Shown: piece after piece, positions 1 through 8,611 of the stretch | Layout of the letters: every line of letters begins with the position of its first letter | How positions within the stretch are numbered: position 1 is the first letter of the stretch | Assembly: GCF_030816615.1 (NCBI RefSeq) | Contig: NZ_JAUSYD010000001.1 | Span: forward strand, 1,550,001 to 1,614,000 | Origin: Streptomyces sp. B1I3 | GTDB taxonomy: Bacteria; Actinomycetota; Actinomycetes; Streptomycetales; Streptomycetaceae | Direction of reading: 5' to 3' | Length of the DNA stretch: 64,000 nucleotides | Position numbers and translations under genes: made by a program | The notes under the pieces: generated by a model | Database searches by the model: none | The model's input: the letters and a program-made list of their open reading frames with translations, nothing else | Told to the model about the DNA's origin: nothing

Positions 1-246
1 GTTGAAACCGAACCAGTTGGCGCCGGTGAGCCAGACCCGGTTGCCCTGCTCGTCGACGATGCGGTTGCCCTCGGTGTGGAGCCAGTCGTCGCCGTCGGCG
101 GCCGCCGCGGGGGCCACCGGCACGGGCGCCGGTGCGACCGTCGCCGCCCGGGCGGTCGTCGGGCCGGACAGGGTCATCAGCACCGCGGTCGCCGTCACGG
201 CCGCGCCGAGGGCCGCGCCCAGCCGCTTTCTCATGGGTGACTTCAT
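1..246 (-). CDS. Secreted GH5-like endoglucanase (cellulase), N-terminal part only
   Basis: The gene begins at ATG 246 and runs off the left edge, so only 82 codons are visible. The first ~35 residues form a signal peptide (basic MKSPMRKR start, Ala/Leu/Val core, Ala-rich cleavage region). An Ala/Pro linker follows, then a segment ending [11 protein letters not shown], which is how the catalytic domain of many actinomycete GH5 cellulases starts ([17 protein letters not shown] precedes it). A second in-frame ATG at 234 is possible, but GAAAGG lies 9 nt before 246. The upstream CebR-type box agrees with a cellulase. Expected role: extracellular endo-1,4-beta-glucanase. Catalytic glutamates lie outside the window, so the family call rests on the N-terminus and the operator. 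Confidence 0.72.
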   Translation of the reverse strand, partial: MKSPMRKRLGAALGAAVTATAVLMTLSGPTTARAATVAPAPVPVAPAAAADGDDWLHTEGNRIVDEQGNRVWLTGANWFGFN

Positions 247-286
247 CCGTCGTCGCCTTTCAGGGGGTAAGGCAGGCAGAGGATCT

Positions 287-300
287 TGGGAGCGCTCCCA
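287..300. promoter_or_regulatory. CebR-type operator, perfect 14-bp palindrome
   Basis: TGGGAGCGCTCCCA is a perfect palindrome 41 bp upstream of the cellulase start. It equals the binding site described for the cellobiose-responsive LacI-family repressor CebR in streptomycetes. Seen: sequence and position. Known: CebR represses cellulase and cellobiose-uptake genes until cello-oligosaccharides bind it. Inferred: this cellulase is in that regulon. No cebR gene is visible here. Confidence 0.85.
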
Positions 301-474
301 TTCGTTGCTCACATGAAGCCAGCGGGACGGATGCACTGTCAATGGGCATGTCAATCTTCACTTCTTGAAGTGACGTGCGGGCCGGACGGACGGCCCGGGA
401 CGCGACCGGCGCCGTGCGGGGCGGCCGGGGACACGACCCTCGGTGACCCCATGCGCACCGGGGTGGCCGACGTC

Positions 475-1257
475 TCAACCGCGCTCGCGGAGATACGCCT
501 CCAGGTACGCCCCCAGCTCCGCGGCCCCGGTCAGCATCGCCCGCCCACGGGCGGACAGCCGGCCGCGCCAGTCTCCCAGTGCGGCCTCCAGCGGCTCCAG
601 CCCGCCGGCCGCCCGCACCTGGGTGATCAGCGGGGCGATCCGCTCCAGCGGGTAACCGCCGCGCCTGAGCTGGTGGGCCAGCCGGGCGTCCCGTACGTCG
701 GCCGCGCTGTAGACGCGGTACCCGGTCCGCGGGTCGCGGCGCGGGCTCACCAGCCCGGCGCGCTCCCAGGCGCGCAGCGTCGCGGGCCGGATGCCGAGCT
801 GTCCCGCCAGTGGCCCGATGAACGTGCCGGCCGGCCCGGCCGCCCCGGCCGGCTCGGACCCCGCCCCGGCCGGCTCGGATCCCGCCCCGGCCTCGGTCGC
901 CGCGAGAGGTCCCAGGTCGCGCAGGGCGCTCTCGACGGCCTGGAGGGTTCCCCGGTCGTCGAGGAGCTGGACATGGCTCTCGTCGATGAGGCGGAACGCC
1001 TCGTCGACCGCATCCCGGTTCACGGCCCGCATGATCGACGTCGCCGTCCGGTGGCCGTGGCCGGGCACCAGGGCGAGGAACGCGCGCAGGGCTTGCGCGT
1101 GCAGCGAGGTGTAGGTGCGGTAGCCGTGGGGTGTGCGACCGGCTTCCGGAAGGATGCCGAACTCCTCGTAGTTCCTGACGGCTTGCGTGGACAGCCCGTG
1201 CGCGCGTGCCAGATCGACCGGCCGTAGTCTCTCGCCGTGTTGAAGCTTTTTCCCCAT
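475..1257 (-). CDS. Double-HTH MerR-family transcriptional regulator (TioE-like)
   Basis: The 260-residue protein carries two MerR-type helix-turn-helix units. The first is N-terminal (residues ~10-60; LRPVDLARAHGLSTQAVRNY, then a wing with the GYRTY signature). The second is at ~145-200 (GIRPATLRAWERAGLVSP, then RTGYRVY). A Gly/Ala/Glu-rich linker with a repeated AGSEP unit joins them. Classic MerR proteins have one N-terminal HTH and a C-terminal effector or coiled-coil domain; two HTH units recall actinomycete TioE-type regulators. It is divergent from the erythromycin-esterase-family gene, with a 59-bp gap holding inverted repeats, so it probably controls that gene and itself. The ATG at 1257 has no strong ribosome site. 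Confidence 0.8.
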   Translation of the reverse strand: MGKKLQHGERLRPVDLARAHGLSTQAVRNYEEFGILPEAGRTPHGYRTYTSLHAQALRAFLALVPGHGHRTATSIMRAVNRDAVDEAFRLIDESHVQLLDDRGTLQAVESALRDLGPLAATEAGAGSEPAGAGSEPAGAAGPAGTFIGPLAGQLGIRPATLRAWERAGLVSPRRDPRTGYRVYSAADVRDARLAHQLRRGGYPLERIAPLITQVRAAGGLEPLEAALGDWRGRLSARGRAMLTGAAELGAYLEAYLRERG

Positions 1258-1265
1258 GGGCCCCG

Positions 1266-1309
1266 ACGGTATCGCAGGAAAGTCTCAACCGAGTCTTCAA
1301 CGATACCGT
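1266..1309. promoter_or_regulatory. Inverted repeats in the MerR/esterase divergent promoter
   Basis: The 9-nt arms ACGGTATCG (1266-1274) and CGATACCGT (1301-1309) form an inverted repeat with a 26-bp spacer. A second short inverted repeat, CTCAAC (1284-1289) and GTTGAG (1309-1314), partly overlaps it. Both lie between the MerR gene and the start of the esterase gene. MerR regulators bind dyad operators between -35 and -10, so this is the likely operator. Exact promoter elements cannot be assigned with confidence. Confidence 0.5.
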
Positions 1310-1316
1310 TGAGGGT

Positions 1317-2522
1317 ATGGCTACTGACATCAAGCGCACCACCTCTGCCGTCGAGGCTGCCGCCGTCATGAGGCTGCTCCCGTCCCGGCCCCGGCTGCTC
1401 GCCCTGGGCGAGCCCACCCACGGAGAGGACGCTCTGCTCGAGCTGCGCAACGAGCTCTTCCGGCAGCTCGTCGAACAGGAGGGTTACGGGACGATAGCGA
1501 TCGAGAGCGACTGCATGACGGGCCTGATCGTGGACGACTACGTCACCTCGGGCACGGGCACCCTCGACGAGGTCATGGAGCACGGATTCAGCCACGGCTG
1601 GGGTGCCTCCACCGCCAACCGCGAGCTCGTGCGCTGGATGCGCGCCCACAACGAGGAGCGGCCCGCATCCGAGCGGATCCGCTTCGCCGGCTTCGACGGC
1701 CCCTTGGAGATCACCGGCGCCGCGAGCCCGGGACAGGCCCTCACCGCACTCCACGGCCACCTCTCGGCCCAGGTGGACGCGGACCTGCTCCCGTGCACCA
1801 CCGAAACGCTCGAGCGCCTGCTCGGCACGGACGACCGGTGGACCGAGCCCGCGGCGATGACGGACCCGTCCCGGTCCGTCGGGCAGTCGGCCGAAGCCGG
1901 GGAACTGCGGTTGCTCGCCGACGACCTGGTGGCGTTGCTCGACGCGCAGACGCCGCACCTGATCACGGCGACCTCACGGGAGGAACGGGATCGGGCGCGT
2001 CTGTACGGGCGCACCGCGACCGGCCTGTTGCGCTACCACCACTGGATGGCGGACACCTCCCCGGCCCGTCTGACCCGGCTGGTGGGCCTGCGGGACCAGA
2101 TGATGGCCCACAACCTCCTCGCCCTCGCCGAACGGGGCCCGGTGTTCGCGCATGCCCACAACTCCCACCTCCAGCGGGAGAAGAGCACGATGCACATGGG
2201 CGGGGTGCCGCTGGAGTGGTGGAGCGCCGGTGCGCTGGTGAGCGCCCGGCTCGGTGAGGACTACGCCTTCGTGGCCACGGCCCTCGGCACGATCCGTCAC
2301 CAGGGGGTGGACACTCCGCCGCAGGACACCCTCGAAGGACTCCTCTACGCACTCCCGGAGGACCGCTGCGTCATCCACGCCGGGCGACTGGCCACGGCCC
2401 TCGGCGCATCGCAGCCCGCTCCCCGCGTGTCCCCCTGGTTCGGCTACGCGCCGTTCGACCCGTCCCATCTGGCGGACAGTGACGGCATCGTGTTCGTCAA
2501 GGACGTGCCGCGGCGCCGATGA
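1317..2522 (+). CDS. Erythromycin esterase family protein
   Basis: The 401-residue product has the erythromycin-esterase (EreA/EreB-like) layout: an early LLALGEPTHGEDALLELR segment containing the family's GE.TH motif, IAIESD about 40 residues later, a central R.AGFDG segment, FAHAHNSHL (residues ~280-288) with the conserved histidines, and a C-terminal FGYAPFDP region. Some members hydrolyse macrolide lactones; most, including streptomycete ones, have no known substrate. The ATG at 1317 is in frame with the whole domain but has little leader room, so the mRNA could be nearly leaderless; upstream in-frame codons overlap the MerR gene and look non-coding. Likely controlled by the divergent MerR protein. 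Confidence 0.85.
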   Translation: MATDIKRTTSAVEAAAVMRLLPSRPRLLALGEPTHGEDALLELRNELFRQLVEQEGYGTIAIESDCMTGLIVDDYVTSGTGTLDEVMEHGFSHGWGASTANRELVRWMRAHNEERPASERIRFAGFDGPLEITGAASPGQALTALHGHLSAQVDADLLPCTTETLERLLGTDDRWTEPAAMTDPSRSVGQSAEAGELRLLADDLVALLDAQTPHLITATSREERDRARLYGRTATGLLRYHHWMADTSPARLTRLVGLRDQMMAHNLLALAERGPVFAHAHNSHLQREKSTMHMGGVPLEWWSAGALVSARLGEDYAFVATALGTIRHQGVDTPPQDTLEGLLYALPEDRCVIHAGRLATALGASQPAPRVSPWFGYAPFDPSHLADSDGIVFVKDVPRRR

Positions 2523-2937
2523 AGGCGTCCCGCGCCTCCGGTGCCCCTATCGGCGGTCCGGAGCAGGCCTCCCGTGGCGGGCCGCCCCGGGCGAGCGAGC
2601 GGACGCGGACACGCCGGCGGCGCCCCGGCTTCCGGCCGGCGCCTCCCCGGGTGTGAGCCGGACGGCGGCGGACACCACCTGCCCCTGCCACGGACGGCCG
2701 GGCGCCGGCCCTCTCCCACCAGCGGCGTTCCCGGCCCGGCGCCCTCCACGACGCGGACGCACCCCATACCGGGACACGGAACACGCACAGGGAGGGAAGA
2801 GCTCAATTTTCCCGACTCCGCGTCGTGAATTTGAGCGTAGAACACGAAATCTTGCGCAGACCGTGGACTTCCTTGCGGTGTTGCTCCTAGCCTGTGGGGC
2901 GTCCGCAGAGCCCCCACGAGCCGCAAGGACGTCCCCC
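2523..2937. other. Intergenic region with probable promoter of the glucanase gene
   Basis: No convincing gene is present. The last ~130 bp are less G+C-rich than the surroundings. TGGACT (2864-2869) and TAGCCT (2888-2893) are separated by 18 bp and could be the -35/-10 pair for the downstream secreted enzyme. Short direct repeats of CTTGCG occur just before. The promoter call is pattern-based only. Confidence 0.35.
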
Positions 2938-5292
2938 GTGACTCCACACCGAAGACGACGCCTGCTCAGCCGCTCCCTGTCCGCCTCCCTCTCCCTGGCC
3001 CTCACCGCCGTGGGCACCGCCGCGGCGGTCGTACTGGCCGGCGCCCCCGCGGCCCAGGCCGCCGGTGTCCCCGCACCGTCGCCCGTCGGGATACCGGGCC
3101 GGGGCGCCACCGTTCCGTTCACCGAGCAGGAGGCCGAGTACGCCGCCACCAACGGCTCGCTCATCGGGCCCGGACGCCTCTACGGCACGCTGCCCTCGGA
3201 GGCGTCGGGCCGGCAGGCCGTGACGCTCGACGCGGCCGGCGAGTACGTGGAGTTCACGCTCACCGCCCCGGCGAACGCGATGACCTTCCGCTACTCGCTC
3301 CCGGACAACTCCGCCGGAACCGGCCGGGACGCCTCCCTCGACCTGCGGGTGAACGGCTCGTCCCTCAAGAGCGTGCCGGTGACCTCCAAGTACGGCTGGT
3401 ACTACGGGGGTTATCCCTTCAACAACAACCCGGGCGACACCAACCCGCACCACTTCTACGACGAGACCCGGACCATGTTCGGCTCCACCCTGGCCGCCGG
3501 TACGAAGGTGCGGCTCCAGGTGACCTCCACCGCCACCTCGCCGTCCTTCACCATCGACCTGGCGGACTTCGAGAAGGTCGGCGCCCCGGTCGGCAGACCG
3601 TCGGGAGCACTGGATGTGGTGGGCGACTTCGGCGCCGACCCGACGGGCGCCGCGGACTCCACCGCGAAGATCCAGGCCGCGGTCGATGCGGGCCGCGCCC
3701 AGGGCAGGGAGGTGTACATCCCGCAGGGCACCTTCAAGGTCACCGACCACATCGTCGTCGACCGGGTGACCCTGCGCGGTGCCGGCCCCTGGTACAGCGT
3801 GCTGACCGGGCGCCACGCCACGGACCGCAGCAAGGCGGTCGGGGTGTACGGGAAGTACTCGGCGCAGGGCGGCAGCAGCAACGTCACCCTGAAGGACTTC
3901 GCCGTCATCGGCGACATCCGTGAGCGGGTGGACAACGACCAGGTCAACGCCATCGGCGGGGCCATGTCCCACTCGGTCGTCGACAACGTCTGGATGCAGC
4001 ACACCAAGTGCGGCGCCTGGATGGACGGTCCGATGGACGACTTCACCATCAGGAACAGCCGGATCCTGGACCAGACCGCCGACGGCGTGAACTTCCACTA
4101 CGGCGTCACGAACTCCACGGTGACCAACACCTTCGTCCGCAACACAGGGGACGACGGGCTGGCCATGTGGGCGGAGAACGTACCGAACGTGAACAACAAG
4201 TTCACGTTCAACACCGTGATCCTGCCGATCCTGGCCAACAACATCGTCACGTACGGCGGCAAGGACATCACGATCTCCGACAACGTCATGTCGGACACCG
4301 TCACCAACGGCGGCGGCCTGCACATCGCCAATCGGTATCCCGGTGTCAACTCCGGTCAGGGTACCGCCGTGGCGGGCACGCACACCGCGGCACGCAACAC
4401 GCTGATCCGGACCGGGAACAACGACTACAACTGGCACTTCGGGGTCGGCGCGATCTGGTTCAGCGGGCTCAACGAGCCGATCAGCAACGCGACCGTCAAC
4501 ATCACCGACAGCGAGATCCTGGACAGCTCCTACGCGGCCATCCACCTGATCGAGGGCGCGAGCAACGGGCTGCACTTCGACAACATCAAGATCGACGGTG
4601 CCGGTACGTACGCCCTGCAGATCCAGTCCCCCGGCACGGCGTCGTTCAACAGGGTCGTCGCCACGCACATCGCCCAGCCCAACCCGATCCACAACTGTGT
4701 CGGCAGCGGCTTCCAGATCACCCAGGGCACCGGCAACTCGGGCTGGTACGCGAACCCGCCCGCCTGCACCGGTGTCTGGCCCGACCCGGTATGGACCAAC
4801 GGCGGGGTGCCCGGAGGCTCCGGCCCCACCGACCCGACCGACCCCACGGACCCGACCGACCCGCCCGAGGAGACGGGAAACCTCGCCCAGGGACGTCCGG
4901 TCACCGAAACCAGCCACGCCGACGTGTACGGGGCGGCCAACGCCGTCGACGGAAATGCGAACAGCTACTGGGAAAGCCGCAACAACGCCTTCCCGCAGTC
5001 CGTCACCGTGGACCTCGGCGCTCCGAAGGCGGTGAAGAGGCTGGTGCTGAAGCTGCCCCCGGCCGCCGCGTGGGCGACCCGCACCCAGACGATCGGGGTG
5101 TCGGGCAGCACCGACAACTCGGCGTACACCGCGCTGAAGGCACCGGCGGGATACACGTTCGACCCGTCGAGCGGGAACACCGCCACCATCAGCCTTCCTG
5201 GGACGCCGGTCCGCCACCTCCGGCTCACCTTCACCGCGAACACCGGCTGGCCGGCCGGCCAGCTGTCCGAACTGGAGGCCTACACCCACTGA
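2938..5292 (+). CDS. Secreted GH87-like alpha-1,3-glucanase/mycodextranase with C-terminal discoidin domain
   Basis: A GTG start at 2938 is preceded by AAGGA at 9 nt and gives 784 residues. Residues 1-~40 are a long signal peptide (MTPHRRRRLLSRS start, ending AAQAAG). Residues ~45-220 look like a beta-sandwich carbohydrate-binding module. Residues ~225-615 form a right-handed beta-helix opening GDFGADPTGAADSTAKIQAA. ADGVNFHYG (~381) and NTGDDGLAMW (~402) match the region of GH87 enzymes that holds the three catalytic aspartates. A Pro/Thr/Asp linker (~625-640) leads to an F5/8-type C (discoidin, CBM32-like) domain. Likely role: hydrolysis of alpha-1,3- or mixed alpha-glucans of fungal walls or biofilms. 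A pectate-lyase-like enzyme is the alternative. Confidence 0.78.
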   Translation: MTPHRRRRLLSRSLSASLSLALTAVGTAAAVVLAGAPAAQAAGVPAPSPVGIPGRGATVPFTEQEAEYAATNGSLIGPGRLYGTLPSEASGRQAVTLDAAGEYVEFTLTAPANAMTFRYSLPDNSAGTGRDASLDLRVNGSSLKSVPVTSKYGWYYGGYPFNNNPGDTNPHHFYDETRTMFGSTLAAGTKVRLQVTSTATSPSFTIDLADFEKVGAPVGRPSGALDVVGDFGADPTGAADSTAKIQAAVDAGRAQGREVYIPQGTFKVTDHIVVDRVTLRGAGPWYSVLTGRHATDRSKAVGVYGKYSAQGGSSNVTLKDFAVIGDIRERVDNDQVNAIGGAMSHSVVDNVWMQHTKCGAWMDGPMDDFTIRNSRILDQTADGVNFHYGVTNSTVTNTFVRNTGDDGLAMWAENVPNVNNKFTFNTVILPILANNIVTYGGKDITISDNVMSDTVTNGGGLHIANRYPGVNSGQGTAVAGTHTAARNTLIRTGNNDYNWHFGVGAIWFSGLNEPISNATVNITDSEILDSSYAAIHLIEGASNGLHFDNIKIDGAGTYALQIQSPGTASFNRVVATHIAQPNPIHNCVGSGFQITQGTGNSGWYANPPACTGVWPDPVWTNGGVPGGSGPTDPTDPTDPTDPPEETGNLAQGRPVTETSHADVYGAANAVDGNANSYWESRNNAFPQSVTVDLGAPKAVKRLVLKLPPAAAWATRTQTIGVSGSTDNSAYTALKAPAGYTFDPSSGNTATISLPGTPVRHLRLTFTANTGWPAGQLSELEAYTH

Positions 5293-5356
5293 TCGTGCCC
5301 GCACGGCGACGGGCCCGGCCCCCGTGGCCGGGCCCGTCGCCGTGCGGGCACGATCA
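5290..5356. terminator. Perfect 31-bp bidirectional terminator containing both stop codons
   Basis: Arms 5290-5320 and 5326-5356 are exact reverse complements with a 5-nt loop (CCCGT). The left arm begins with the TGA of the glucanase gene, and the right arm ends with the TGA (complement) of the transporter binding-protein gene. The hairpin therefore sits directly on both convergent stops and should work in both directions. There is no T-tract, as is common in actinomycetes. Confidence 0.9.
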
Positions 5357-6601
5357 GGAACGCGTGAAGGTCTCCGCGGCCGGGGCGACCTCGGCCGGGC
5401 GGACGACCTTGAGCCCACCCGAGGACTTCGCGTCCGGCTTCATGACGACGGTCTCCCGGCTGGACGGCGCCTCCGGGTCGGTGAAGTCGTGCTCGACCCC
5501 GAAGTCACCGAAGCCCTTGACGGAGAGCAGCGCCTTGTCGACACCGGCACGGGTGAGGTCCTTGGACGCGCAGGACTTCTTCAGCGCCTCACCGAAGAGG
5601 GACGCCGCCTGGTAACCGGCGATGACCCCGTTGTCCAGGCCGTCCTTCGGGTACTCCGCCGCGTACGCCCCGGCGAGGTCGGACGTGCCCTTTGCGGGGT
5701 CGCCGATGGGCAGCGAGGGTGCGCCGATGTAGTAGTCCTTCTGCAGGGCCGCACCGGCCTGGGTGGCGAGGAGCTGCGGCGCGTAGGCGGAGTTGTTGCC
5801 GACGACCGGGACGTCGAAGCCGGTGGCCGCCGCGACGCCGACCAGCGAGGCCGCCTGGCGGGGTCCGGCGCTGACGACGATCGCCTTGACGCCGGCCTGC
5901 TTGAGCGCCGAGACCTGGGCGGTCATGTCGTTGTCGGTGGGCTTGATCTTCTGCTCGACGATCGTCAGCCCCGCTTCCTTCGCCGCGTGCTTGGAGCCGG
6001 CGAGGGCGTTCTCGCCGTAGTCGCCCTCGAAGTAGACGTGGCCGATCTTGTCGCCCTTGGCGATGCGCTTCTCGTCGAGGAGGTAGTCGATCAGGTTGAT
6101 CGTCTCGATGTCGTAGGTGGCGCCGATGACCCGGATGTACTTGGAGCCGAGCAGGTTCGCCGACCAGGCCTGCGGCAGTACGACCGCCTTGTCCTGACCG
6201 TCGATGCGCTGTTCGACGGCGGCGACGAAGGGTGAGCCGAGGAACTGGGAGAAGCCCAGGACGTTCGGCTCCAGTTCGGTGTAGGCCGCGACCGCCTTCT
6301 GCGGGTCGTAGCCGTGGTCACGGATGGTCAGCTCGATCTGCCGGTCACAGATGCCGCCCGCGGCGTTGGTCTGCTTCACCCACAGCTGCTGGGCCTGGGT
6401 GACGCTCTTGCCCAGCGAGGCGTACACGCCGGTCATGTCGGTGAGGGCACCGAGGGTGATCTTCGTGTCGGTGACCCCCTCGCCCGTCTTCACACCGCTC
6501 TTGTCCGCGGCCGTGTCGTCTCCCGACTTCGCCTTCTCGCTGCACCCCGTCACGGCGAGGGTGAGGGTCGCGAGGACCGCTCCGTAGACACGCAGTTTCA
6601 T
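5354..6601 (-). CDS. livJ: Branched-chain amino-acid ABC transporter, substrate-binding lipoprotein
   Basis: The 415-residue protein opens with a lipoprotein signal (MKLRVYGAVLATLTLAVTGC; LAVTGC lipobox, lipidated Cys20). It continues as a periplasmic-binding-protein type I fold of the Leu/Ile/Val family: ITLGALTDMTGVYASLG near residue 47, a G.IVEQK segment in the middle and YQAASLFGEAL near 330. It captures the substrate outside the membrane and delivers it to the two permeases encoded upstream in the same operon. Its start overlaps the permease stop by 4 bp (ATGA), showing translational coupling. Substrate could be branched-chain amino acids or another small amide or acid; sequence alone does not decide. 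Confidence 0.9.
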   Translation of the reverse strand: MKLRVYGAVLATLTLAVTGCSEKAKSGDDTAADKSGVKTGEGVTDTKITLGALTDMTGVYASLGKSVTQAQQLWVKQTNAAGGICDRQIELTIRDHGYDPQKAVAAYTELEPNVLGFSQFLGSPFVAAVEQRIDGQDKAVVLPQAWSANLLGSKYIRVIGATYDIETINLIDYLLDEKRIAKGDKIGHVYFEGDYGENALAGSKHAAKEAGLTIVEQKIKPTDNDMTAQVSALKQAGVKAIVVSAGPRQAASLVGVAAATGFDVPVVGNNSAYAPQLLATQAGAALQKDYYIGAPSLPIGDPAKGTSDLAGAYAAEYPKDGLDNGVIAGYQAASLFGEALKKSCASKDLTRAGVDKALLSVKGFGDFGVEHDFTDPEAPSSRETVVMKPDAKSSGGLKVVRPAEVAPAAETFTRS

Positions 6602-7728
6602 TTCTTCTCCCCAGATTTCTTCGGACGCGCAATGCCGCCGGGCAGGAACAGGACGACCGCGACCACCGCGGCGCCGTACAGGTAGCGGGACGCCTCACCT
6701 GGTGCGATGCCGCCCGTACCGGGGGCGGAGACCAAGGGGAGGGAGTCGCTGTAGTGGGTCAGCACCTGCGGGAGCAGCGAGACGAACGCGGCGCCGACGA
6801 CGGCTCCCGCGACGCTGCCGAGCCCGCCGATGACGATCATGGCCAGGTACTCGAGGGACAGGACCATGCCGAAGTACTCGGGCACGGTCCGCTGGAAGAC
6901 CAGGGCGAGCAGGACACCCGCGAGCCCCGCGTACATGGAGGACAGGACGAACACCGCGGCCCGGTACCGTGCCACGGGGACGCCCATCACACCGGCGGCG
7001 ATCCGGTGGTCACGGATGGCGTTCAGCGCACGGCCCGGCCTGCTCCGCAGCACGCCGCGGGCGAAGAGACCGCCGGCGGCGAGGGCGAGCAGGGCCACGT
7101 ACCAGAGCTTCTCGGAGGACTGGAAGGGCACTGCCGCGACGACCACTTCGGTGTCGTCGAACGTGAAGCCGAACAGCGACAGCGGGGGCACGGAACGGCC
7201 GTTGAAGCCGCCGGTGAGCGAACCCGCGTTGAAGAGCACGTGCTGGCCGATGAAGATCAGCGCGAGCGTGGCGATGCCGAGGTAGGCGCCGCGCAGCCGG
7301 CCCGCGATCGGGCTGAACAGTCCGCCCGCGGCACCCGCCAGCAGGACGGCGAGGATCGCGGCGAGCCAGGTCGGCAGGCCGAGCCCGCTGATCTCGTGGC
7401 CGTTCTCCGAGTTGCTCTCCCCCGCGAGGACGCTGTAGCCGTACGCGCCGACGGCGAGGAAGAACGCGTGGCCCATGGAGAGCTGGCCGGTGCTGCCGGT
7501 GAGCAGGTTGAGGCCGATGGCGCCGATCGCGGCGGCCATCGCGAAGAGTCCTGCCTGCAGCCAGAAGCGGTCCAGGTAGAAGGGGAGCAGCAGGAGCAGG
7601 ACGGATCCGGCGAGCCAGAGATAGGTGCGGGGCCGCCGCAGACCCGCGGCGAGCGGCTTCGGGGAACCGGCGGCCGGCGCGGTGGACGCGTCGGCGTCCC
7701 TGACGGTGGTGGACGTGGCCTCAGACAC
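6598..7728 (-). CDS. livM: Branched-chain amino-acid ABC transporter permease, LivM type
   Basis: The 376-residue membrane protein has roughly ten hydrophobic segments. The family signature GLNLLTGSTGQLSMGHAFFL lies near residues 75-95, and the cytoplasmic coupling region SRPGRALNAIRDHRIAAGVM near 228-248. It has a ~30-residue hydrophilic N-terminal tail. It forms the membrane channel with LivH. The start is GTG 7728 with AGGAG 7 nt upstream; it overlaps the livH stop by 8 bp, and its own stop overlaps the binding-protein start by 4 bp. Confidence 0.92.
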   Translation of the reverse strand: MSEATSTTVRDADASTAPAAGSPKPLAAGLRRPRTYLWLAGSVLLLLLPFYLDRFWLQAGLFAMAAAIGAIGLNLLTGSTGQLSMGHAFFLAVGAYGYSVLAGESNSENGHEISGLGLPTWLAAILAVLLAGAAGGLFSPIAGRLRGAYLGIATLALIFIGQHVLFNAGSLTGGFNGRSVPPLSLFGFTFDDTEVVVAAVPFQSSEKLWYVALLALAAGGLFARGVLRSRPGRALNAIRDHRIAAGVMGVPVARYRAAVFVLSSMYAGLAGVLLALVFQRTVPEYFGMVLSLEYLAMIVIGGLGSVAGAVVGAAFVSLLPQVLTHYSDSLPLVSAPGTGGIAPGEASRYLYGAAVVAVVLFLPGGIARPKKSGEKK

Positions 7729-8611
7729 GGGCGAGCTCCTTCGTGCCGAACAGTCCCGCCGGCCTGATGAGCAGGACGGCGATCATCACGAGGTAGGGCG
7801 CGAGGTCCCCGATACCGCGTCCGAGGAAGGACAGGTCGCTCTGGTAGCCGGTGGCGAGCGACTCGGTGACCCCGACGACGAGGCCTCCGACCAGGGCGCC
7901 CGTCGTGGAGTCCAGGCCGCCGAGGATCGCGGCGGGGAACGCCTTGAGCGCCGCGAAGGAGGTGGCCCGCTCCAGCCCCGGGGTGGGAAAGACGGTCAGG
8001 AAGAGGGCCGCGACCGCGGCGAGGGCCCCGGCGACCGCCCAGGCCGAGAGCGAGACCCGGCCGAGCCTGATCCCCATCAGGGCCGCCGTCTGCGGGTTCT
8101 CCGCGGCGGCCCGCATCGACACGCCCCAGGAGGTGTAGCGGAAGGCGAGGAGGAACAGAGTGATGAGCAGTCCGGCGACGACGAAGGCCGCGATGCGGGT
8201 CTGTGCCAGGGTGACGCCGCCGACGGTGACGACGCCGTCGCCCCACGGGTCGCCGAGGGCGAGGACCTCCGTACCCATCCGCCGGGTGAGTTCGGTGGTG
8301 ATGAGGATGTCGACGCCGATGGTGACGATGGCGAGGACGCTGTGGTCACTGCCCCGGTAGCGGCGCATCACGAGGAACTCGACGGCGGCGCCGACGACCG
8401 CGGCGCCCGCGATGCCGACGGCGAGCGCGGGCCAGAAACCGATGTCGTCGTGGAGGACCGCGGTGACGTAACCGCCCGCCAGCAGCAGGGAGGCGTGCGC
8501 GAAGTTGACGACCTCGGTGGCCTTGAAGATGACGACGAAACCGAGCGCGATCAGTGCGTAGACCGATCCGATGGCGAGTCCGCCGAGGAGGAGTTCGATG
8601 AAGGTGGTCAT
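7721..8611 (-). CDS. livH: Branched-chain amino-acid ABC transporter permease, LivH type
   Basis: The 296-residue integral membrane protein opens FIELLLGGLAIGSVYALIAL and continues GFVVIFKATEVVNFAHASLL, the hallmark of LivH permeases. The ABC-coupling loop (SMRAAAENPQTAALMGI) is near residues 165-182. About eight membrane segments are predicted by eye. Start ATG 8611 overlaps the livG stop (ATGA). It acts as a heterodimer with the LivM protein. Confidence 0.92.
   Translation of the reverse strand: MTTFIELLLGGLAIGSVYALIALGFVVIFKATEVVNFAHASLLLAGGYVTAVLHDDIGFWPALAVGIAGAAVVGAAVEFLVMRRYRGSDHSVLAIVTIGVDILITTELTRRMGTEVLALGDPWGDGVVTVGGVTLAQTRIAAFVVAGLLITLFLLAFRYTSWGVSMRAAAENPQTAALMGIRLGRVSLSAWAVAGALAAVAALFLTVFPTPGLERATSFAALKAFPAAILGGLDSTTGALVGGLVVGVTESLATGYQSDLSFLGRGIGDLAPYLVMIAVLLIRPAGLFGTKELARV

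Noticed and set aside
2887..5418. 843-codon open frame on the minus strand
   Set aside because: Antisense to the glucanase gene, which has signal peptide, domain motifs and a ribosome site; the minus frame has none.
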